A DNA stretch of 49,636 nucleotides from Clostridiales bacterium (GCA_015069385.1 SVIS01000001.1:81127-130762); one strand, 5' to 3'. Numbered from the stretch's first letter, positions 16,934-25,229 are shown. A program made the numbers and translations. The notes: generated by a model from the letters alone, not told the origin.

Positions 16934-18490
16934 TTATAATAAACTTAAATGCAAAAATGCTTCAGCAGTTGCTGTGGCATCAAAAAGTGCCCTATGAGCA
17001 TTATTTAAGTTGATTCCTAAATGATTTACGACGGTTCCTAGTTTATAATTAGGTAAAAACAATTTTGACTTTGCATCACCCATACAATCTCTAAATTCAT
17101 TATTAAAATTTCTTTCAATTTTTTTTGCTGCATATTGAATAAACTGATAGTCAAAATCTACATTATAACCCACCATAATGCTATTACCAGCAAATAGTAA
17201 AAAGTCCTCAATTATTTCTTCAGGTGCATGTTCATTTGCAACCATTTCATTTGTAATTCCTGTAAGTTTAGTAATTTGTTCAGAAATTATATAATTTGGT
17301 TTACATAACGACTGAAATGTTTCTACTATTTCGCCATTAACTATTTTTACTGCACCTATTTCTGTAATATCATTTCTATCAGGTTTAAGCCCTGTTGTTT
17401 CAACATCGAAAACTACAAATGTGTTATTCATGATCCAATCTGGATAATCTTTTTTAACAGCAAAAAGATTATCTTGAACCATTTTAGTATAAGGCAATGG
17501 CTTGACATATTTATATGTAGCAATTTCTTCCAACCCAGACTCTTTTGCTAATACAGGCTCATCGGCACATGGCGAACACAAAGAAATTGCTTTTATGTTA
17601 TATTGCATTTCACCATTTAAACGTTTTATGTAATCGCCAAGACATAAAATCTGCTTCCCCTCTTCAACTAAAACAAAATGCTTTTGTGAGGTTTTTGAAC
17701 AAAAATGAATACACGAAACGCTTCCATCAGCATCACTCAATTTAAACTTGTACATTTTTCGCTTCTCGTCTATGCCTTTAACTTTATTTCGCTTAGGTAA
17801 AAATTCTTTTTCTTCTAAGTTGGACACAATTCCAGCCAAAATAACAGAAGTTTTTTCTCCTGTAATATTTTTTATATATTCTGGCATTGGCATAATTTCG
17901 CTACCAAAAACAATATTTACATTTGAAACTTTATATCTTGGTGTTTTTGCTTGAATTTCTATTTTAGACTGAATTTCAATTGCCCTTTGCTCTAACAAAT
18001 CCTCATCAAAATCTTCCGAGTTGTCAATTTCAGCCCCAACAACAAATTCGCCACAAAAATTTTGATTTAAAAAATTTTTTAATTTATCACAAACTGAATT
18101 TTCTATAAAATAATTATGAAGAGTATCGTTTACATAAAATGTTAGTTCTACCACGAAGTTGTTTCGTTTGTATAATATCAAGTCTTTATTTACACATGAA
18201 CTTATACTATCAAATTCTGTTTTTAAAAATTCCTCAACTTTATTTTTTACAATTTTTTCATCCAAATAACTTTTATTAAATTTACACTCTAACTTACCAT
18301 TTATGCCCAAAACTTCTAAAACTGCAAGACGAATTTCTTCTTTTTGGCCATCAGACAAAACAGGCATGCTTTCTGGATATATAAAATTTATTTTGCATAA
18401 CGAAAAGGTGGTATTATATACCACCTTCAAAACTTTTAAATAATCATACTTCCCATTTAACTTTTTTGAAAGTAAATCTGAAAAAGTCAT
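16934..18490 (-). CDS. shortened PolC-like protein: N-terminal domain, OB fold and DEDDh exonuclease, no polymerase
   Basis: 518 residues. It occupies the polC position between rseP and rimP. Residues 1-200 resemble the N-terminal region of PolC (starts MTFSDLLSKKLNGKYDYLKV). Residues about 212-305 match the PolC OB domain (YKFKLSDADGSVSC, GDYIKRLNGEMQYNI). Residues 355-518 are a complete DnaQ-like exonuclease with FDVETTGL (Asp362, Glu364), NVDFDYQF (Asp445) and AHRALFDATATAEAF (His499, Asp504), so the DEDDh site is intact. The PHP segment that normally lies between OB and exonuclease is missing, and the protein stops straight after the exonuclease. Only 131 bases of non-coding DNA follow, so the 700-900 residues of PHP and polymerase are absent. 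It starts 9 bases after the rseP stop. Its role, as a separate proofreader or as a general exonuclease, is inference. Confidence 0.85.
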   Translation of the reverse strand: MTFSDLLSKKLNGKYDYLKVLKVVYNTTFSLCKINFIYPESMPVLSDGQKEEIRLAVLEVLGINGKLECKFNKSYLDEKIVKNKVEEFLKTEFDSISSCVNKDLILYKRNNFVVELTFYVNDTLHNYFIENSVCDKLKNFLNQNFCGEFVVGAEIDNSEDFDEDLLEQRAIEIQSKIEIQAKTPRYKVSNVNIVFGSEIMPMPEYIKNITGEKTSVILAGIVSNLEEKEFLPKRNKVKGIDEKRKMYKFKLSDADGSVSCIHFCSKTSQKHFVLVEEGKQILCLGDYIKRLNGEMQYNIKAISLCSPCADEPVLAKESGLEEIATYKYVKPLPYTKMVQDNLFAVKKDYPDWIMNNTFVVFDVETTGLKPDRNDITEIGAVKIVNGEIVETFQSLCKPNYIISEQITKLTGITNEMVANEHAPEEIIEDFLLFAGNSIMVGYNVDFDYQFIQYAAKKIERNFNNEFRDCMGDAKSKLFLPNYKLGTVVNHLGINLNNAHRALFDATATAEAFLHLSLL

Positions 18491-18499
18491 ATTTTCTCC

Positions 18500-19705
18500 T
18501 TATGCCGTAATTAAATGTATTATATCAATAATTATAACAAAAGCAAATAAAAGTATTATTCCCCAACCATGAATTGCATTCTCTACACTTCGCTTAATTG
18601 GTTTGCCACGTATCCATTCAATAGTTGTAAAAATAACATGTGCACCATCTAATCCGGGTATTGGTAATATATTAAATATAGCCAAATTGGCAGCCAGCAA
18701 TGGTAGTAAATACAAGAAATTTGCAACACCATATGAAGCAACTACTGTCATTTGAGATATTGTTGAAATTGGGCCACCTAATTGATTAAATGCAATTTGA
18801 CCCGTTATAATTTGCCAAAAGGCCTTTAATATAAGAACTGAAATGTTTAATGTAAAAGGTATAAAATCTCTTAAAACATCACCAAAATTATAGTCAATTC
18901 TATATGAACTATAATTAACACCAAAAATTAGATTACCATCGGCATCTGTTAAAGTTCTTAAAATTTTAACATCAGTTTTTACACCATTAATATCAATTGT
19001 TAATACAATGCTTTCTGCATCTGTTGCAACTAGTGATGTAAAAACATTACCCCTTGCATAATTAATTTCTGTACCATTAATTGCATAAACAATAGTATTA
19101 TCTTGAAGTTCACCAAGCGCTTGAGTTGTTTCTACACTATAATATTGAACAGCATAACCTTCTGTTGGCGACATTACATAACCATCATAGCCACCCACAC
19201 AAAGGAATATAATTGCAAATAAAAATGCCGAAATAAAATTAAATGTAACACCTGCAAAATAAACAATAATGCGTTTCCATGGTTTTTGGTCATTAAATTT
19301 TCCAGTATTTTCGTTTGATTTTTCTTGTACTTTTTCTTGCACAATCACCTGTTCTGCCGGCTTTAAGTCTTCTACTTTAACTGGTTCAACATCAACAATA
19401 CTGTCATCTTTATTGTCTTTATGTTCTTTGTTTTTATCATCATCTTCATCATCGTTTTCTCCTAAGAAAGCACAAAAACCACCCAAAGGAAAAATACGAA
19501 GTGATATTTTTTCACCACGTTTATTAGTTGTTTGCCAAATGGCTTTACCAAAACCAATTGAAAACTCAACAATTTTAAAACCTAAAATTCTTCCAGCAAC
19601 ATAATGCCCTAATTCATGAATAAGAACCATTGTTAAAAGAACAACTATGGCAATTATTACATACAAAATATTCATCATAATTGAGCCAAAAGTAGCACAA
19701 AGCAT
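18500..19705 (-). CDS. rseP: RIP metalloprotease RseP (site-2 protease)
   Basis: 401 residues. A membrane-embedded zinc protease that cleaves transmembrane substrates such as anti-sigma factors and signal peptides. The zinc motif is LIHELGHYVAGR at residues 28-40, and the second catalytic motif NILPIPGLDGAHV lies in the C-terminal part. A PDZ-like domain (about 185-265) is between the membrane segments. Oddity: the loop after the first helix has about 55 extra charged residues (DDEDDDKNKEHKDNKDD and so on, residues about 79-142). The start ATG at 19705 has AGGAGGG upstream. It lies in the usual cdsA-rseP-polC order, but dxr, which often sits between cdsA and rseP, is missing. Confidence 0.94.
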   Translation of the reverse strand: MLCATFGSIMMNILYVIIAIVVLLTMVLIHELGHYVAGRILGFKIVEFSIGFGKAIWQTTNKRGEKISLRIFPLGGFCAFLGENDDEDDDKNKEHKDNKDDSIVDVEPVKVEDLKPAEQVIVQEKVQEKSNENTGKFNDQKPWKRIIVYFAGVTFNFISAFLFAIIFLCVGGYDGYVMSPTEGYAVQYYSVETTQALGELQDNTIVYAINGTEINYARGNVFTSLVATDAESIVLTIDINGVKTDVKILRTLTDADGNLIFGVNYSSYRIDYNFGDVLRDFIPFTLNISVLILKAFWQIITGQIAFNQLGGPISTISQMTVVASYGVANFLYLLPLLAANLAIFNILPIPGLDGAHVIFTTIEWIRGKPIKRSVENAIHGWGIILLFAFVIIIDIIHLITA

Positions 19706-19726
19706 GCAAACCCTCCTACAAATATT

Positions 19727-19750
19727 TAATGCCTTTAAAAAAAGGCATTA
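19727..19750 (-). other. perfect hairpin before rseP
   Basis: Arms TAATGCCTTT (19727-19736) and AAAGGCATTA (19741-19750) with a four-base loop, in the 56-base gap between cdsA and rseP. No T run follows on either strand, so it is more likely an RNA processing or stability hairpin than a terminator. Confidence 0.5.
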
Positions 19751-19761
19751 TGACTAAATGT

Positions 19762-20706
19762 TTACAATAAAATTAACATAAATACGAATGTAATTACAAT
19801 ATTAATAATGTGACTATCTATTCTATCTAAAACTCCACCATGGCCTGGCAAAATATCACCACTATCTTTAATATTTGCCTTGCGTTTTAAGAAACTTTCA
19901 AACAGGTCACCAATTTGGCACAATATAGAAGAAATAATACCAACAATTAATACCATCCACCAAGTTAAATTAATATCTATAAATATTAATCTAAATTTAT
20001 CGATTGAATTAAATAAAAAGAATAAAGCAACGGCACAAGCAGTACCCCATATTAAACCACCAATAGCACCTGATATTGTTTTTTTAGGACTCAATTTTTC
20101 ACATAATTTTTTGCCTTTAAATAGTGCACCTGTAAGCATTGCAAAAGTGTCTACAAACATTGGAACTACAAAAGCATAAATTAAAAGGAAAAGCGAAACA
20201 GAATAAGCTGCATTAAGTTCTGTAAAAATATAATTTAAACTTTCTAAATTATTTACATATAGCAATAATAAAATTAAAAATGCTGGATATACAAGTGCAA
20301 AAAGAGTTTGAACACCTTTAAAAAGCGAAAACTGCTCAATTGTACAAGTAATTTTACGTGTTTTAATTTCATTATCTGATTTCTTTTTAGCAAGCAAACA
20401 AATAAGTGCCACAATACCCGCAATTAAAATTATAAGTGCAATTTGTAAAACAATTACAAGATAAATTGATAATTGTTTATAAACACTAAACTTGAACAAT
20501 GCATAAGCAAAAATTGGATATGCAATTACTGCAGGTTTGCTATTATACAGCCCCATTTTAGATAACATGTCAGCCATTTCAATACCAGCAACGACTGCCA
20601 AATATACAATAAAAGCATCAAATACATATGTGGTTACAGATTTAGTAAAAAATAATAATACTAAAAATGCAACTAATGCCGCCCCTGTAAATACTCTTTG
20701 TTTCAT
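19762..20706 (-). CDS. cdsA: phosphatidate cytidylyltransferase
   Basis: 314 residues. Makes CDP-diacylglycerol from phosphatidate and CTP, the branch point of phospholipid synthesis, in the membrane. About eight hydrophobic helices are visible. The C-terminal signature LKRKANIKDSGDILPGHGG followed by VLDRID fits the family pattern exactly (KRxxxxKD and HGGxxDR). The region between residues about 100 and 130 is a charged cytoplasmic loop (KKKSDNEIKTRK). It starts 18 bases after the uppS stop. Confidence 0.95.
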   Translation of the reverse strand: MKQRVFTGAALVAFLVLLFFTKSVTTYVFDAFIVYLAVVAGIEMADMLSKMGLYNSKPAVIAYPIFAYALFKFSVYKQLSIYLVIVLQIALIILIAGIVALICLLAKKKSDNEIKTRKITCTIEQFSLFKGVQTLFALVYPAFLILLLLYVNNLESLNYIFTELNAAYSVSLFLLIYAFVVPMFVDTFAMLTGALFKGKKLCEKLSPKKTISGAIGGLIWGTACAVALFFLFNSIDKFRLIFIDINLTWWMVLIVGIISSILCQIGDLFESFLKRKANIKDSGDILPGHGGVLDRIDSHIINIVITFVFMLILL

Positions 20707-20724
20707 TATTTTCTCCTTAAGCCT

Positions 20725-21414
20725 TTAAAGCCCACCAAAACGTCTATGACGTTTGCTATAAACCTTTATGGCTTTTTGTATAACTTTTTTATTAAAATCT
20801 GGCCAGTGAACTTTTGGAAAATAAAATTCACTATAAGCACATTGATATAACATAAAATTGGAAAGCCTATTTTCACCACTTGCTCTTATAATTAAATCCG
20901 GATCAGGTAAACCAGAAGTATATAATTGGCTTTCAAATTCTTTTTCGGTACATTCTTTAATCCCACTAGACAATAAATTATTAACAGCCCTAATTATTTC
21001 GGCTCTGGCGCCATAATTAATTGCTATATTTAACACTAATTTTGAATTATTTTTTGTTTTATCTACCACTTTATACAAAGTTTGTTCTAATTTATCAGGC
21101 AATCGAGATATATCACCCATTGTTAAAACTTTTACACCTTTGTTTATAATAGTTTGTAAATCGTTATCACAAAACTGGTTTGCTATATTCATTATTCCGT
21201 TAACTTCTTCTTGTGGCCTTGACCAATTTTCAGTGGAAAAAGCAAATATAGTTAAATATTTTATATTAAAATCTAAACAAGCATCAATTGTTCGCTTTAA
21301 ACTTTCTATACCTGCCTTATGACCAAAAAGTCGTGGTTTTTTACGTTTAATAGCCCAACGACCATTACCATCCATAATTATTGCAAGATGTTCTAGTTTG
21401 TTATTTTTATTCAT
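20725..21414 (-). CDS. uppS: undecaprenyl diphosphate synthase
   Basis: 229 residues. A cis-prenyltransferase that builds the C55 carrier lipid for peptidoglycan. Motifs are LAIIMDGNGRWAIKRKKPRL (catalytic Asp and the Arg that hold the diphosphate), FGHKAG, FAFSTENWSRP and the C-terminal DPDLIIRASGENRLSNFML. It lies upstream of cdsA, and its start overlaps the end of the small upstream gene by 8 bases. Confidence 0.96.
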   Translation of the reverse strand: MNKNNKLEHLAIIMDGNGRWAIKRKKPRLFGHKAGIESLKRTIDACLDFNIKYLTIFAFSTENWSRPQEEVNGIMNIANQFCDNDLQTIINKGVKVLTMGDISRLPDKLEQTLYKVVDKTKNNSKLVLNIAINYGARAEIIRAVNNLLSSGIKECTEKEFESQLYTSGLPDPDLIIRASGENRLSNFMLYQCAYSEFYFPKVHWPDFNKKVIQKAIKVYSKRHRRFGGL

Positions 21415-21607
21415 TACTTTTGTTCCTTACATCAAAAATAAAATCACCTGTGATTATAACAACAGTATTATCTTTTGCAATAATGTTTGTAACAAGTTTT
21501 TGATCACCCTTAACATTAAAATTATTGTCTATAATTTCATATTTAAGACCTAATAAATTTAACTTTTCAACCACAATTTCCAGTTTTTCGCCAATATATT
21601 CTTGCAT
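21407..21607 (-). CDS. small conserved-looking protein between frr and uppS
   Basis: 66 residues, starting right after the frr stop (the genes abut) and overlapping uppS by 8 bases, so it is surely translated with its neighbours. The opening YIGEKLEIVVEKLNLLGLKY resembles the start of a PASTA domain (helix followed by GLxY), and the rest has short beta-like segments (TVVIITGDFIFDVR). There is no signal peptide, which argues against a cell-wall PASTA role. I do not recognise the family. The tight packing within an essential operon suggests that it is expressed. Confidence 0.7.
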   Translation of the reverse strand: MQEYIGEKLEIVVEKLNLLGLKYEIIDNNFNVKGDQKLVTNIIAKDNTVVIITGDFIFDVRNKSNE

Positions 21608-22180
21608 TTAAATTTCCATTATTTCTTTTTCTTTATCTACCGATGCCTTATCCGCTTTTGCACACATAGCATCTAACTCTTTTTGTACATCTACTTCTAA
21701 CCCTGCATATTCATCTTCAGAAATTTTACTATCTTTTTTGAAAGATTTATATTTTTCTAAAATATCACGCCTTGCATTACGCATTACAATTTTTGTTTCT
21801 TCTAATAATTTTTTAACTTGTTTAGCAAGTTCACGCCTTCTATCTTCGGTTAATGGTGGAAATACAAGCCTAATAACTTTACCATCATCGGTTGGATTAA
21901 CACCAAGGTCTGCCATAGAAATTGCTTTAGATATGTTTTTTAATTGAGATGAATCCCACACACTAACAACTATCATTCTTGCTTCAGGAACTTGAATGTT
22001 TGCCATTTGATTAATTGGAGTCATAACACCATAGTATTCAACCATAACCCTATCTAAAATATGAGGGTTTGCCCTACCTGCCCTTATTATTTGGTATTCA
22101 TCTAATAAATGATTATACGCTTTTTCTAATTGTTCTGAATAATCTAATTGTAGTTCTTCAATTTGTTCTTCGTTTTGCAT
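21608..22180 (-). CDS. frr: ribosome recycling factor
   Basis: 190 residues. Splits post-termination ribosomes together with EF-G. The three-helix-bundle motifs are visible: LLDEYQIIRAGRANPHILDR, YYGVMTPINQMANIQVPEAR and LTEDRRRELAKQVKKLLEE. It is first in the series frr-(66 aa)-uppS-cdsA-rseP, with a promoter at 22206-22235 and an AGGAG ribosome binding site. The pyrH, tsf and rpsB genes that often precede frr are not upstream here. Confidence 0.96.
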   Translation of the reverse strand: MQNEEQIEELQLDYSEQLEKAYNHLLDEYQIIRAGRANPHILDRVMVEYYGVMTPINQMANIQVPEARMIVVSVWDSSQLKNISKAISMADLGVNPTDDGKVIRLVFPPLTEDRRRELAKQVKKLLEETKIVMRNARRDILEKYKSFKKDSKISEDEYAGLEVDVQKELDAMCAKADKASVDKEKEIMEI

Positions 22181-22205
22181 AAAGTCTCCTATTTTTATCT
22201 TGCTT

Positions 22206-22235
22206 AGTATACACTACGCTTACACATTAAAGCAA
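22206..22235 (-). promoter_or_regulatory. promoter of the frr-uppS-cdsA-rseP series
   Basis: Minus strand: -35 TTGCTT (22230-22235), an 18-base spacer, -10 TATACT (22206-22211), 25 bases before the frr start. There is no terminator with a T run in the 13 kb downstream except the doubtful palindrome at 16836, so one very long transcript is possible. Confidence 0.6.
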
Positions 22236-22289
22236 ATATTTTTTTAAACCATTTTATTTTTTAAAAAATTTTTTAAATAATTTTGTCGT

Positions 22290-22883
22290 TTAATCATCAA
22301 TCGGCATAACTAAATCATTTTCTATTATGCTTAATATTAAATCTTTGTTAAAATGTGTTTCACTACTATATGGAATAATATTGTCTTTTCCAAGCCCTAG
22401 AGTGTTTGCTATTGTTTGAATATATGCACTTATTTTACTTTTAGGAAGTTTGTCTACCTTAGTAGCAATTACTGTTGTTGGAATACCATAATAAAACAAA
22501 AATTTACCCATTTTAATATCGAGTTCTGTAGGTTTAATTCGGCAATCTACTAGCATAAAAACTCGTTTTAGGCATTTGGTATTTAATAAGTAATCTTCCA
22601 TAATATTAGCCCAAATAATTTTGTTCTCCTTGCCTGCCTTTGCAAAACCATAACCCGGTAAATCTACAAATCTAAATTCTTTATTTACTAAAAAATAGTT
22701 TATCATTCTTGTTCTGCCAGGAAGAGAACTTGTTTTACACAACTTTTTTTGCCCAACCAAACTATTTATTAAACTACTTTTACCAACATTACTTCTACCC
22801 ACAAAAGCAAATTCGATGCCGTCTTTTAATATATTATTTTTATTAACAACACTTGTTAAATATTCTGCTTGTATTATTTTCAT
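22290..22883 (-). CDS. engB: ribosome biogenesis GTPase EngB (YsxC/YihA)
   Basis: 197 residues. A small GTPase needed for 50S subunit assembly. GTPase motifs: G1 GRSNVGKSSLINSLVG, switch region SLPGRTRMINYF, G3 DLPGYGFA, G4 TKVDKLPKSK. The N-terminus MKIIQAEYLTSVV aligns with the family start, so the ATG at 22883 is right. No Shine-Dalgarno-like sequence precedes it, and a TTGACA promoter places the transcription start at or next to this ATG (see the separate entry). It stands alone between the DAC-like gene and frr. Confidence 0.95.
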   Translation of the reverse strand: MKIIQAEYLTSVVNKNNILKDGIEFAFVGRSNVGKSSLINSLVGQKKLCKTSSLPGRTRMINYFLVNKEFRFVDLPGYGFAKAGKENKIIWANIMEDYLLNTKCLKRVFMLVDCRIKPTELDIKMGKFLFYYGIPTTVIATKVDKLPKSKISAYIQTIANTLGLGKDNIIPYSSETHFNKDLILSIIENDLVMPIDD

Positions 22884-22889
22884 AGCAAT

Positions 22890-22919
22890 ATGTTAACAAA
22901 TATATTTAAATTTTGTCAA
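22890..22919 (-). promoter_or_regulatory. promoter of engB, probably giving a leaderless mRNA
   Basis: Minus strand: -35 TTGACA (22914-22919), an 18-base spacer, -10 TAACAT (22890-22895). Only six bases separate the -10 box from the ATG at 22883, so transcription would begin at the start codon. Confidence 0.55.
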
Positions 22920-22944
22920 ATGTTGCTATTTTTAATCTTTAACT

Positions 22945-22974
22945 AAAAAAACTAAGAGAATATCTTAGTTTTTT
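22945..22974. terminator. terminator after the DAC-like gene
   Basis: Stem AAAAAACTAAGA / TCTTAGTTTTTT (about 22945-22957 with 22963-22974) and a five-base loop; T-rich on both strands, so it can work in either direction. Here it follows the minus-strand gene ending at 22979. Confidence 0.75.
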
Positions 22975-22978
22975 AATA

Positions 22979-24340
22979 TTAACCAACTGTAAAAATTTCT
23001 TTTACTTTTTTAGTCTTTTTATCCGCCATAAATGCTTGCATTATTCCATCTTGTGAAATTTTAACTGCAACACCATATTTTGCAAGTGTATTTGTTGCTG
23101 CAAGCCTACCTCCACCAGCACTACCTGCTTCTATACGAACAATTGCACCACAAGCAATAATTGTGCCATCATAGTCTACAATTGTTGCACCATCTACACT
23201 AGCAAGTTCCTCACGCAATTTTCTATTAAGTTCATGAAATTTTCTACCAGCTATAGTTTGTTTTAGGGCCGCCGTTTTGGGCTTTTCATAATTATTTACA
23301 TATTCTTGATAAGTTATATTGGCATAATCAATTATAGAAGCATTTTTTCCTCTTTTTTTAGTTGTTTCAGCCAATTGTGTACGTTTCATTTCAAAATGCT
23401 TTTCAGTTAAAATGTCATCTAAATCTATATGTGAAAGTGCTTGTTCAGTTGATAATTTGTTTAAATATGCCAAACAACCACCTGTATTTGCAAAAGAAAC
23501 ATCAAGCGATGTAAAATAAATAGATTTACGAATTTCTTTCATAGATTGCGATGTTCTATTAGATAGTAAAGTTATAATTTCATCATGACAATAACTATTC
23601 CATACTCCACGCTTTTTAGAATAAATCATACTTCTATTTTTAAATATTAAAATATCGCCATTTGTGTCAAGCACAACACCTATACGATTAGAATCACAAT
23701 ATCTGGCAAAACTAATATAATCGTATGAACAGATTGTTGGTCTAAAACGTAACTTTTCAAGAGACATATGCCCCAAGAAGTAACCATCTTTATCAAATTC
23801 AACACAAGATTGTACACCATTTGAAAGAACAGCAAAAAAATCGCTATTAAACAATTTTTTATAGTGTAAATTTTCCTTTTTTTCTTCAATATCTATACTT
23901 TCATTAATTATGATACCAAAATCTATTCTTTTACCTTCGTAAGTACGACTAGAATAAGAATCTAACAAAGTTACAATATTTAATAAAGTTTGACTTGCTG
24001 TTTCTGTAACTGCTTCACATATTGCTTTTTCGATTGCTGTCATATTTAAACGGCTTAAATAACTTTTATCTACAAGCAGTAACCCCAAATTTGACACATT
24101 ACTTATTTCAGCAATAATAGATTTAAGCAAAGCAACTTCGTTAGTTTTAAATGCAAGATTACGTTTTAAAATTAAACGATATTCATCGTTTTTACTTGGT
24201 TTAATTAAAACTGTTCCACCCGCACCCAAAGCAACTTCGCTATCACGAGCGCTACTTTCCTCTTCACCAGCTATAGTTGAACCTGTAAATAAAGGAAGAA
24301 TTATACTCTCTACATAACCTATAAATGTTGCCTTTTCCAT
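22979..24340 (-). CDS. divergent DisA-N (DAC)-like protein
   Basis: 453 residues, no membrane segment. The C-terminal part (about 365-445) has the shape of a diadenylate cyclase / DisA-N domain: VDGATIVDYDGTIIACGAIV with the DGA motif at 383-385, then GSAGGGRLAATNTLAKYGVA and a final ISQDGIMQAF. Canonical cyclases have GTRHRAA where this protein has GGGRLAA, so the RHR catalytic/ATP motif is not kept. The middle part (about 220-260, IGVVLDTNGDILIFKNRSMI) looks like a related nucleotide-sensor fold. It may be a sensor of a nucleotide rather than an active enzyme. Transcribed alone from near 24360 (AAGGGGGA ribosome binding site), divergent from sigK. Function is not established. Confidence 0.6.
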   Translation of the reverse strand: MEKATFIGYVESIILPLFTGSTIAGEEESSARDSEVALGAGGTVLIKPSKNDEYRLILKRNLAFKTNEVALLKSIIAEISNVSNLGLLLVDKSYLSRLNMTAIEKAICEAVTETASQTLLNIVTLLDSYSSRTYEGKRIDFGIIINESIDIEEKKENLHYKKLFNSDFFAVLSNGVQSCVEFDKDGYFLGHMSLEKLRFRPTICSYDYISFARYCDSNRIGVVLDTNGDILIFKNRSMIYSKKRGVWNSYCHDEIITLLSNRTSQSMKEIRKSIYFTSLDVSFANTGGCLAYLNKLSTEQALSHIDLDDILTEKHFEMKRTQLAETTKKRGKNASIIDYANITYQEYVNNYEKPKTAALKQTIAGRKFHELNRKLREELASVDGATIVDYDGTIIACGAIVRIEAGSAGGGRLAATNTLAKYGVAVKISQDGIMQAFMADKKTKKVKEIFTVG

Positions 24341-24522
24341 AATTCCCCCTTATAAAAACTTATCCTAACTACTAATTATTTTAAGTTTAAAATAAATTTA
24401 ATTTTTTTGCAACATATTTATGAGAAAATTTGAATAAATATGCATATTTTTTTTTATTTATTTTGTCAAAATTCGTCATTTTGTTTCATATATATACACA
24501 AATACCAAAAAAGGAAGTAGTT

Positions 24523-25224
24523 ATGGTAATTGAAAATTTTCTAATATTTATGAACAAAATTTTACTTTTTTCTTCATTTATAAACAATGCACAAGGATTC
24601 CCCAAACCACTAAAAGAAAATGAAGAAAAAGAATACTTTGCAAAATTTAAAGCTGGTGATAATTCTGCTAAAGATATTTTAATCAATCATAATTTAAGAC
24701 TTGTTGCACACATAGTAAAAAAATATGCCGGAACAAGCGAAGCTGATGACTTAATTTCAGTTGGTACTATAGGCCTAATAAAAGCAATAAATACATATGA
24801 ATATGGCAAAGGAACACAACTCTCAACTTATGCTGCCAGATGTATAGAAAATGAAATTTTAATGTTACTTAGAGTTTCTAAAAAACATAAAAATGTTATG
24901 TCACTTGAAGAAAGTTTAGGACAAGATAAAGATGGAAACGATATAGAACTTTCTGACATTATTCCTTCTGATGAAGAAGAAATTTTATCTACAGTTGAAA
25001 ATAATGTTATAACTTCAAAAATAAATCATTTAATAAATACAAAATTAGATGAGCGTGAGGCCGAGATAATAAAAATGCGCTATGGTATAGGTGGAAAAAC
25101 GGCACTAACTCAACGTGAGGTTGCAAGCAAACTTGGAATATCTAGATCATATATTTCTAGACTTGAAACAAAAGCAATTGAAACAATAAAAAAAGAAGTT
25201 GCTAAAGACAACTTCTTTGATTAA
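24523..25224 (+). CDS. sigK: RNA polymerase sporulation sigma factor SigK (pro-sigma-K)
   Basis: 233 residues. Sigma-K drives late mother-cell genes. The start is taken as the ATG at 24523, which has AAGGAAG before it; an upstream in-frame TTG at 24430 has none. The first 20 or so residues are hydrophobic (MVIENFLIFMNKILLFSS), the pro-sequence removed by SpoIVFB in other species. Region 2 has FPKPLKENEEKEYF, LINHNLRLVAHIVKKYAG, DDLISVGTIGLIKAINTYE and STYAARCIENEILMLLR. Region 4 has LTQREVASKLGISRSYISRL. The gene is intact, with no skin-type insertion. It is one of two plus-strand genes here and is divergent from the DAC-like gene. Confidence 0.95.
   Translation: MVIENFLIFMNKILLFSSFINNAQGFPKPLKENEEKEYFAKFKAGDNSAKDILINHNLRLVAHIVKKYAGTSEADDLISVGTIGLIKAINTYEYGKGTQLSTYAARCIENEILMLLRVSKKHKNVMSLEESLGQDKDGNDIELSDIIPSDEEEILSTVENNVITSKINHLINTKLDEREAEIIKMRYGIGGKTALTQREVASKLGISRSYISRLETKAIETIKKEVAKDNFFD
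25192..25218 (+). other. hairpin overlapping the sigK 3-prime end
   Basis: Perfect ten-base arms AAAGAAGTTG (25192-25201) and CAACTTCTTT (25209-25218) with a seven-base loop, ending six bases before the stop codon. No T run follows directly; a run of seven T lies 30 bases further on. Probably a transcript-end structure squeezed into coding sequence between convergent genes. Confidence 0.45.
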
Positions 25225-25229
25225 AACTT

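Noticed and set aside
24442..24500. Sigma-E/sigma-K-type promoter boxes before sigK (GCATATT at 24442, GTCATTTT at 24475, TATACACA at 24493)
   Set aside because: The boxes match partly, but no pair has the right spacing; in such AT-rich DNA these matches are expected by chance.
24430..24522. A longer start of sigK at TTG 24430
   Set aside because: No ribosome binding site there, while AAGGAAG precedes the ATG at 24523, and from that ATG the protein has the usual pro-sequence length.
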